From Syntrophaceae bacterium UBA6252 (GTDB lineage Bacteria > Desulfobacterota > Syntrophia > Syntrophales > UBA6807): a stretch of DNA of 13,610 nucleotides. The notes below the pieces were generated by a model, which ran no database searches, was not told the DNA's origin, and saw only the letters and a program-made list of their open reading frames with translations. The position numbers and the translations under genes were made by a program. The DNA lies in the NCBI GenBank assembly GCA_002441265.1, contig DJVQ01000059.1, forward strand, positions 3,420 through 17,029, read 5' to 3'. Positions 7,586 through 12,729 of this stretch are shown here, piece after piece; the first letter of the stretch is position 1, and each line of letters begins with the position of its first letter.

Positions 7586-7628
7586 TCACGGAAGGCATGA
7601 TCGTCGATGACCATGCGTTTTTCCGTGA
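7586..7628. repeat. 43-bp imperfect palindrome
   Basis: The outer arms TCACGGAA (7586-7593) and TTCCGTGA (7621-7628) are perfect. The inner arms GCATGATCGTC (7595-7605) and GATGACCATGC (7606-7616) pair with one mismatch and one G-T wobble. The dyad is strong enough that both strands translate to near-identical peptides across it. It may be an RNA hairpin of the candidate small RNA or a protein-binding site. Confidence 0.7.
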
Positions 7629-7687
7629 CATCCACAAGAGGGGGGCATCTTTCGAAATGAGCCAGCAACCAGCCCGATACCGCAGGA

Positions 7688-7715
7688 GGGCTTCCGGAAA
7701 CGGAGGCCCTTTTTT
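7688..7715 (+). terminator. strong intrinsic terminator, + strand
   Basis: GGGCTTCC (7688-7695), hexaloop GGAAAC, GGAGGCCC (7702-7709; 8 bp with one G-T wobble), directly followed by six T (7710-7715). No T-run exists on the opposite side, so it serves + strand transcription only. It therefore cannot be the terminator of the - strand diguanylate cyclase gene that ends at 7763. Confidence 0.8.
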
Positions 7716-7762
7716 CGTTGGGATTTCCGGCGATCCCGGAGCGGCATCCGCCCCGATCAGGG

Positions 7763-8803
7763 TCAGGTGGATTCCTCCTTGATGTCCCCGTACACGACGA
7801 CGCAGTCCTTTGACGACCGTTTGGCCCGGTACATGGCCTGATCGGCCTTGGAGAGGAGATCGCGCTTTGTCCCGGCGTCGGCGGGAAAGACGGCGATGCC
7901 GAAACTCGCCGTCAGCCTGACGGGAGCCTCGACGGATTCGAGGTATGTGCCGGCGCGCACCGCCCGCCGGACGGCATCGACCAGGGCGGCGGCCTCGTGC
8001 CGCCCCCTTCCGGGCATGAGGAGGACGAACTCGTCCCCGCCGTACTTGATGAGGAGGTCCGACGGGGAAAGGCAGGACGACATGACCTGTCCCACTTCGG
8101 ACAGCACCCGGCTTCCCAGGAGATGGCCGTGGGTGTCCACGACGCTTTTGAAGTTGTCCATATCGATGAACGCCGCCGCCAGGGACGTTCCCTGCAGGCG
8201 GGCTTCCTCGATGAGGGACTCCAGTTTGTCATGGAGGTACCGGGCGTTGAAGAGCCCCGTATATTCATCGGTTATGGCCATCCGCCTGATTCGTTCGAAA
8301 AGCCGGGCGTTTTCCACGGCGATGGCCCCGTAATCGGCAAGAATGGACAGGACGGGGGCGTACTTCTCCCGGAAGGCTTCCATCTCCCGCACATTGACGA
8401 CCTCGATCACGCCGAGGACCCGGTCCCGGATTTTCATGGGGACGCAGGCGATGGATTTTGTCCGGAATCCCGTGATCCTGTCGACCCTTTCGCTGAACTG
8501 GAGATTTCCGCCGGCGAGTTCGCCCAGGAAAACGGATTCCCCCGATTCCGCCACGTGGCCCGCGATCCCTTCCCCCCGCTGGAGACGGACCCCCACAAGG
8601 TCTTCCTTTCGCAGGCCCACCGCGATTTCGAAACTCAGTTCCCCCGTGTGTTCGTCCCTGAGGAGAAGCGACCAGTTGTCGGCGTCGATGAGTTCGCTCA
8701 CCTTCGACATGATGAGATCCAGGATGTCCCGGACTTCCAGGGTGGATGTGAGGGCCTTTCCCACTTCCAGGCAGGCCCTGAGGGCCTGATTTTCGTAGTT
8801 CAT
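7763..8803 (-). CDS. GAF-GGDEF diguanylate cyclase with degenerate I-site
   Basis: A 346-residue soluble enzyme expected to make cyclic di-GMP from two GTP. A GAF sensor domain covers about residues 18-168 and a GGDEF domain about 175-340. The catalytic motif GGDEF is intact (255-259), and the metal-site segment FIDMDNFK (212-219) with D214 is present. The usual inhibitory site RxxD six residues before GGDEF reads SPSD (S246 to D249), so the arginine needed for product feedback is missing. No membrane segment or EAL domain is seen. I start it at ATG 8803 (MNYEN). An in-frame GTG at 8848 has no ribosome site and would lie upstream of the predicted transcription start near 8832. AAGGA directly abuts the ATG, with GAGG ten bases upstream. 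The GAF ligand is unknown. Confidence 0.93.
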   Translation of the reverse strand: MNYENQALRACLEVGKALTSTLEVRDILDLIMSKVSELIDADNWSLLLRDEHTGELSFEIAVGLRKEDLVGVRLQRGEGIAGHVAESGESVFLGELAGGNLQFSERVDRITGFRTKSIACVPMKIRDRVLGVIEVVNVREMEAFREKYAPVLSILADYGAIAVENARLFERIRRMAITDEYTGLFNARYLHDKLESLIEEARLQGTSLAAAFIDMDNFKSVVDTHGHLLGSRVLSEVGQVMSSCLSPSDLLIKYGGDEFVLLMPGRGRHEAAALVDAVRRAVRAGTYLESVEAPVRLTASFGIAVFPADAGTKRDLLSKADQAMYRAKRSSKDCVVVYGDIKEEST

Positions 8804-8838
8804 TCCTTGCCGTCCTCGGTGCGCGGGTTCCTGAGGGT

Positions 8839-8867
8839 CTGGTAGCACAAGAAACCGGGCGTGTCAA
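8839..8867 (-). promoter_or_regulatory. promoter of the diguanylate cyclase gene
   Basis: On the - strand, a perfect TTGACA (complement of 8862-8867), a 17-base spacer and TACCAG (complement of 8839-8844), the latter preceded by TGTGC, that is an extended -10 TGn. The hexamer itself is weak (3 of 6). The region matches the 10160-10188 promoter in TTGACACGC-N8-TTGTGCTAC. The predicted start near 8832 gives a leader of about 28 bases. Confidence 0.6.
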
Positions 8868-8946
8868 AGAAGAATCGGGATATCGGACAGATGGGATGAT
8901 CGGAGGACGGGCGGGACTGTCGCTGCGGGGGAAGGGTTCCCGGTGT

Positions 8947-9831
8947 TCACTTCCGCGGCCGGAGTTCGAGGGAAACCGTCACGTCCTCGTCCCCGAAAAT
9001 GGTGACCCATTGCTTGCGGGTTTCGTATCCTTCGCAGGAGGCTTCGATGAGGTAGCTGCCCGGGGACAGTTCCATCCCCGGCTCGTACCGGGGCCTGATG
9101 TTCAGGATCCGGATGGTTCCCTCCGCCGGCTGGAGGTTCACCGTGAGTTTCCTCTTGACGTCTCCCTTCATCTGGCCGTTGATGAGGTTGGCCAGCTGGG
9201 AACTCGCCTCCTTGAGCTCGGCCCCCGATCCGTGGTAGGCGAGGGCGATCATGACGAGACTCCGTCCTTCCCGGATGCTGATGATCCGGGCGGAAAGCTG
9301 CTTGATGGTCACCGTGGCGCTTCCCCCCTGGAGCATGCCCGTGTTCAGCTTCTGGGAAGGGATGAAGGTCCCCGAGATAATGGCCTCGATCCCCAGGAGC
9401 TTCCCCGCTTCGATGAGATTTTTGTCGCTGACGGCGCCCGACTGCTGCAGGGCCTGTTCCTCCACGATGTCGCGGAGCTTCTGCCTCTCGACGATGTCGT
9501 AGCCGAGCCGCATCAGATTGAGGCCCACGTAATCGCCGAGAAGTTTGTTCACCTCCTCCCGGTCCTCGTCCTTTTTCCCCCCTTCGAAGAATACGGAGAT
9601 CCGCTTCATGCAAAGGAGTTCGTCGGTGGAGACATTCGGCGATTTCGCGATGTTGATGTCGGCGTTCACCGCCGATTCCCCCGAGGATTTGGACGATTTG
9701 CCTCCCCACCTGCTGACGCTGTTGCCGACCTTGGAGACGACTTTCTTGAAGTCGGCGCAGCCGGCAAGGGAAAGGCAAAGAAGAAGGATAACGATGCCGA
9801 TGAAACGGTTATAGACTATCTTTTCTTTCAT
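8947..9831 (-). CDS. CsgG-like lipoprotein with C-terminal PEGA domain
   Basis: A 294-residue exported lipoprotein. The N-terminus has a hydrophobic stretch (10-22) and the lipobox LAGC with C25; Ala at +2 predicts sorting to the outer membrane. Residues about 70-205 resemble the CsgG/HfaB/LpoB-type periplasmic fold: ISVFFEGG, then NKLLGDYVGLNLMRLGYDIV, ERQKLRDIVEEQ, and the typical LLGIEAIISGTF. The last 60 residues (IRILNIRPRYEPG, then LSPGSYLIEASCEGYE) form a PEGA domain, a small beta domain common in surface-layer and envelope lipoproteins. No csgA, B, E or F homologue is nearby, so curli export should not be assumed. The ATG at 9831 has GAAGG seven bases upstream, and its predicted leader is long (about 320 bases). 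It may link to the adjacent cyclic-di-GMP gene, since both share a promoter pattern. Confidence 0.82.
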   Translation of the reverse strand: MKEKIVYNRFIGIVILLLCLSLAGCADFKKVVSKVGNSVSRWGGKSSKSSGESAVNADINIAKSPNVSTDELLCMKRISVFFEGGKKDEDREEVNKLLGDYVGLNLMRLGYDIVERQKLRDIVEEQALQQSGAVSDKNLIEAGKLLGIEAIISGTFIPSQKLNTGMLQGGSATVTIKQLSARIISIREGRSLVMIALAYHGSGAELKEASSQLANLINGQMKGDVKRKLTVNLQPAEGTIRILNIRPRYEPGMELSPGSYLIEASCEGYETRKQWVTIFGDEDVTVSLELRPRK

Positions 9832-10053
9832 CGATGAACCTTCAGGGAAGATTCCTGCGGGGGTTCTCCATGCAGCCAGCGGCCTCCACGGAGACGGAAC
9901 GGTTTCCCGCCGGTGTCCGTCGCAGATCTGGAGGCACCTGTGAAAAGAGGCCGTCCCCGGTGCGGTGAAGGCCTCGATACTGGAAGAGACCGTGGCGGTC
10001 GTGTTTATCCGATGCAAGGCGATTCGGTCTTTCCCCCTCGGTAAGACAAAAGC

Positions 10054-10072
10054 TTCCGGCATCCTTCCGGAA
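10054..10072 (-). promoter_or_regulatory. leader hairpin with AAGGATG loop (possible CsrA site)
   Basis: Read on the - strand, TTCCGG and CCGGAA form a 6-bp stem around the 7-base loop AAGGATG (complement of 10060-10066). The loop matches the ARGGAUG core of the known CsrA consensus, which CsrA prefers in hairpin loops. It lies in the predicted leader of the CsgG-like lipoprotein gene, about 220 bases before the start codon. Confidence 0.4.
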
Positions 10073-10133
10073 AGACGGCAGACGGACAGCCAGGCTGCGA
10101 ATGTTGCGTTTTTTTCAGCAAATGCGCGGCCGG

Positions 10134-10148
10134 GAACCAGTCCGGTTC
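10134..10148 (-). promoter_or_regulatory. 5'-end leader hairpin with GGACT loop
   Basis: On the - strand, GAACC and GGTTC pair around the pentaloop GGACT. It would begin about five bases after the predicted transcription start (near 10153), so it may stabilise the 5' end or present GGA to an RNA-binding protein. Confidence 0.35.
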
Positions 10149-10159
10149 ATGTTCGGTTT

Positions 10160-10188
10160 TGTGTAGCACAAAGAGCGATGCGTGTCAA
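10160..10188 (-). promoter_or_regulatory. promoter of the CsgG-like lipoprotein gene
   Basis: On the - strand, a perfect TTGACA (complement of 10183-10188), a 17-base spacer and TACACA (complement of 10160-10165; 3 of 6), preceded by TGTGC as an extended -10. It shares TTGACACGC-N8-TTGTGCTAC with the diguanylate cyclase promoter. The predicted start near 10153 leaves an unusually long leader. Confidence 0.55.
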
Positions 10189-10287
10189 AAAAGGAATCGG
10201 AATGCCGGCCGGTGATTCAAACGGCGAATGCCGTGCGGACGAAAAGGCGGAATCGGCCGCGGCAGCCAGCCGATCCCCGCGGCATCG

Positions 10288-10313
10288 GGAAGGGCCTTCC
10301 ATGCCCGGCATGG
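10288..10313. repeat. two back-to-back perfect dyads
   Basis: GGAAGG-G-CCTTCC (10288-10300) and CCATGCC-C-GGCATGG (10299-10313) share two bases. They lie 36-60 bases beyond the stop of the substrate-binding protein gene. No T-run follows on the - strand, so they may be a 3'-end stabiliser or a protein-binding site rather than a classical terminator. Confidence 0.5.
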
Positions 10314-10348
10314 TCCGCCCCGGGTTTCGTATGCCCGTTTCCGTCGGT

Positions 10349-11263
10349 TTAACGCAGTCCCGCATCCTTGAGCCACTTTTCGGCGGCGGCGGACACGCTC
10401 ATGTGTTCCACATCCACGGAAGCGTTCAGGATGCGCATCGCCTCGTTGTCCAGCTTCTCCGACAACGGCTTCAGGATGTCGGCAATTTCAGGATATTTTT
10501 CCAGCGTTTTCCTGGTGACGACCGGAGCAGGGTTGTACACGGGAAAGAAACTCTTATTGTCTTCCAGCGTGAGAAGGTTGAAAGCCTGTATGCGGCCGTC
10601 CGTGGCAAATCCCATGGCGGAGCCTACCTGGCCTTCCTTCAGGGCGAGGTACGTGAGCCCCATGTCCATCCTTTTCACGTCCGCCGGGCTCATTCTGAAC
10701 CCGTAAACAACCATGAGCCTTTTGAACCCGTCGGGCCTTTCCCAGAATTCCGATTCCAGCGCGAAGGTGAGCTTTCCCGGATTCTTTTCCACGTATTGCC
10801 CGAAATCGGAGATGGTCCTGATTTTTGCCTTCGCGGCATCCGCTCTGCGCATCATGATGGTGTAGGTGTTGTCCAGGGGAAGGGGATCGAGCCACACCAG
10901 GTTCTTCTTTGCGTCCTTGTCCCGAACCCAGCGGTAGACCTTCTCCGGTGATATCATGATCTCGGCGTCGTCCTGCTTGTGAAAAACCGTGTACGCCGTA
11001 CCTGTGTATTCATAGTACATGTCGATCTGTCCGGCTTCCAGCGACTGGCGGGCGATCACGGTACTCACGCCGGTACGGAGGTTCACCTTGAACCCTTCCT
11101 TTTCCAGAAGCAGCCTGGCCAGTTCGGGAAGCAGGTACTGTTCGGTGAAGTTCTTGCCGCCTATGGTAATGGTTTTATCCTCCGCGACGGCGATGCCCGG
11201 AGGGATCAACCCCGCCGCCAGAAAGACGACAGCCGCCAGGAACACGTTCAATGCTTTCTTCAT
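10349..11263 (-). CDS. osmoprotectant ABC transporter substrate-binding protein (OpuC/ProX family)
   Basis: A 304-residue periplasmic binding protein for quaternary ammonium compounds such as glycine betaine, carnitine or choline. A signal peptide covers about 1-27 (hydrophobic core, then GIAVA-ED). The mature N-terminus TITIGGKNFTEQYLLPELA is the typical start of the OpuBC/OsmF/YehZ group, and IDMYYEYTGTAY (85-96) is another hallmark. The type II binding fold is complete to the C-terminus, with no fused permease. AGGAGG precedes the ATG by about nine bases. It is the last gene of the leftward operon, 54 bases after the second permease, with a hairpin between them. The exact ligand cannot be read from the sequence. 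Confidence 0.92.
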   Translation of the reverse strand: MKKALNVFLAAVVFLAAGLIPPGIAVAEDKTITIGGKNFTEQYLLPELARLLLEKEGFKVNLRTGVSTVIARQSLEAGQIDMYYEYTGTAYTVFHKQDDAEIMISPEKVYRWVRDKDAKKNLVWLDPLPLDNTYTIMMRRADAAKAKIRTISDFGQYVEKNPGKLTFALESEFWERPDGFKRLMVVYGFRMSPADVKRMDMGLTYLALKEGQVGSAMGFATDGRIQAFNLLTLEDNKSFFPVYNPAPVVTRKTLEKYPEIADILKPLSEKLDNEAMRILNASVDVEHMSVSAAAEKWLKDAGLR

Positions 11264-11287
11264 ATGTGCAAGCCTCCTTTCAAAGAG

Positions 11288-11311
11288 TCCCCGGGCCGAT
11301 GAACCCGGGGA
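11288..11311 (-). other. intercistronic hairpin before the binding-protein gene
   Basis: A perfect 8-bp inverted repeat, TCCCCGGG (11288-11295) and CCCGGGGA (11304-11311), with an 8-base loop. It sits between the second permease stop and the ribosome site of the binding-protein gene. On the - strand only CTCTTTG follows, so full termination is unlikely. Such stems often mark RNA processing that leaves the binding-protein message more abundant. Confidence 0.6.
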
Positions 11312-11317
11312 ATGGGA

Positions 11318-12067
11318 TCAGCCGGCCATCCTGATGCCCTTCGGGACGATGAGCAGGCTGAGGAGTTCCAGAAGATAATCGCCCGCGAGGGCCAGGATCG
11401 TGATAGGCAGAGCCCCCGCCAGGAGAAGCTCCGTTCTCATGAGATTGATGCCGGTGAACACGAGGTCGCCCAGCCCTCCGGCGCCGATGAGGTAGCCCAG
11501 GGCCGCCGTGCCGATGTTGATGACAAGGGCGATCCGTATGCCCGTGAGAATTACGTTCAATGCGTTCGGAATTTCCACTTCCAGGAGGATGCGGGCGGGA
11601 CTCATGCCGACGCCTCTGGCCGCGTCGATGATCGCCGGTGACACCGACAGGATCCCCGCCAGCGTGTTTCTGGCTATGGGCAGCGTGGAGTAGATGTAAA
11701 GGGCCAGAATGGCCGGTTTGCTGCCGATGCCCAGGAAGCTCATGGTCAGGGCCAGCACGGCCAGGGAGGGGATGGTCTGACCGAGACCGATGACATACAT
11801 GACAACGCCCGCAAATTTTCGGAACCTTTTCCTCGAAACGACGATTCCCGTTGCCAAGCCGGTGACCAGGGCCATGGCCATGCTCACCGCAACCAGATAC
11901 AGGTGCTGCCCAGCGAGGAAGAGCACGTATTCCCGTTCCCATGGGTCCGAAAGATATTCCACCAGGCCGATTCTTTCGGCGGCGATGCCTGCGATGAACA
12001 CGGCAGCCAGCAACAGGAAGCGTATCCCCGTGGCCGCCGCCGGACTCCCGAAAGCTTCCTCTTTCAT
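11318..12067 (-). CDS. osmoprotectant ABC transporter permease (second)
   Basis: A 249-residue inner-membrane permease of the OpuC/ProW family. Hydrophobic segments lie near residues 16-33, 50-70, 85-105 and 110-130, with more towards the C-terminus. The cytoplasmic coupling loop that contacts the ATPase reads DAARGVGMSPARILLEVEIP, followed by the family's GTAALGYLIGAGGLGDLVF. The ATG at 12067 overlaps the stop of the preceding permease gene by four bases (ATGA), showing translational coupling. It is about 30 residues longer than the first permease, because of an extra N-terminal segment. Confidence 0.92.
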   Translation of the reverse strand: MKEEAFGSPAAATGIRFLLLAAVFIAGIAAERIGLVEYLSDPWEREYVLFLAGQHLYLVAVSMAMALVTGLATGIVVSRKRFRKFAGVVMYVIGLGQTIPSLAVLALTMSFLGIGSKPAILALYIYSTLPIARNTLAGILSVSPAIIDAARGVGMSPARILLEVEIPNALNVILTGIRIALVINIGTAALGYLIGAGGLGDLVFTGINLMRTELLLAGALPITILALAGDYLLELLSLLIVPKGIRMAG

Positions 12068-12714
12068 GGTTTCATTCCTCTGGGCGTGACCCGTTTTTCC
12101 AGAAACCCCATGGCCAGGTCGACCACCACGGCCAGAAGAGAGACACACAACGCGCCCGCCAGGACCATGGATTCGTGGGATCGGGCGATACCCTGCTGAA
12201 TGAAGACTCCCAGGCCGCCCGCGCCCACATAGGCGGCGATCGCCGCGATGCCGATGATCATGACCACGGCCGTCCGGAGGCCCGCGATGATCACGGGAAC
12301 GGCCATGGGAATTTCCACTTCCCGCAACAGCTGCCACTTCGACATGCCCATGCCTTTTCCCGCATCCACCAGCGCTGGATCGACATTCTTGATGGCCACA
12401 TAGGTATTACGAACAATGGGCAGTTCGGCATACAGAACCAGTGCAATGATGGCGGGAACTTTGCCCAGTCCATGCCCGAACACGGCCAGTATGGGAAGCA
12501 TGAGCCCGAAAAGCGCTATGGACGGAACGGTCATGATCACATTCGCCCCGCCTATGACCTTCTGGGCCAGCTGTTTGTTTCTGGTGATGAAAATGCCCGT
12601 CGGGACGCCGGTGCATATGGCAATGAGGAGAGACAGGCCCACCATCCAGAGGTGTTCCCAGGTCAGGTACATGGCCGTGGAATAGTTCTCCTGAAGAAAT
12701 ACGAAGAGATTCAT
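12064..12714 (-). CDS. osmoprotectant ABC transporter permease (first)
   Basis: A 216-residue inner-membrane permease of the OpuCB/YehW type, with five or six membrane segments. The coupling loop DAGKGMGMSKWQLLREVEIP and the following AAYVGAGGLGVFI are characteristic. It begins 15 bases after the ATPase stop. The ribosome site is weak (CAGGG about six bases before the ATG), so expression may depend on coupling to the ATPase gene. It should pair with the second permease to form the transmembrane heterodimer. Confidence 0.92.
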   Translation of the reverse strand: MNLFVFLQENYSTAMYLTWEHLWMVGLSLLIAICTGVPTGIFITRNKQLAQKVIGGANVIMTVPSIALFGLMLPILAVFGHGLGKVPAIIALVLYAELPIVRNTYVAIKNVDPALVDAGKGMGMSKWQLLREVEIPMAVPVIIAGLRTAVVMIIGIAAIAAYVGAGGLGVFIQQGIARSHESMVLAGALCVSLLAVVVDLAMGFLEKRVTPRGMKP

Positions 12715-12729
12715 GGCATCCCTGCGCTT

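Larger units (their letters stand above)
7363..7715 (+). ncRNA. candidate structured GGA-rich small RNA (about 350 nt)
   Basis: A stretch without a credible protein gene, framed by a TTGACA promoter candidate and an intrinsic terminator on the same strand. It can form several hairpins: CCGCATC/GATGCGG (7432-7449, tetraloop), CGGCCG/CGGCCG (7490-7506), CCTGT/ACAGG (7524-7545), ATGCCTCCG with CGGAAGGCAT (7566-7598, one bulge) or, as an alternative, the 7586-7628 palindrome, and the terminator itself. By hand count it holds 17 GGA triplets on this strand against 7 TCC, and about 7 fit the A(N)GGA pattern. GGA lies in the loops of the terminator and of the 7524-7545 hairpin. Length, terminator and GGA content recall CsrB/RsmZ-type CsrA-sequestering RNAs. 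I find no tmRNA, RNase P, 6S or SRP signature. Both ends are predicted, and the function is inference. Confidence 0.4.
9832..10348. other. long intergenic region: leader of the lipoprotein gene plus dyads
   Basis: No convincing protein gene lies here; the open frames are shadows that run into neighbouring genes. It contains the - strand promoter at 10160-10188, two small leader hairpins with GGA loops, and, nearer the binding-protein gene, GC-rich dyads at 10288-10313 and a GCCGCGG/CCGCGGC pair around 10257-10283. No T-rich terminator for the ABC operon is evident. Confidence 0.6.

Noticed and set aside
7360..7668. 102-residue - strand frame whose peptide MVIDDHAFRD resembles the + strand peptide MIVDDHAFFRD
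   Set aside because: The likeness is produced by the 43-bp DNA palindrome, not by two related proteins; no start site supports it.
7375..7782. 135-residue open frame on the + strand inside the small-RNA candidate region
   Set aside because: It starts at TTG without a ribosome site, runs through a strong intrinsic terminator and into the 3' end of the opposite gene, and shows no domain or hydrophobic pattern.
8804..8848. Upstream GTG start for the diguanylate cyclase
   Set aside because: No Shine-Dalgarno, and it overlaps the promoter with predicted transcription start near 8832.
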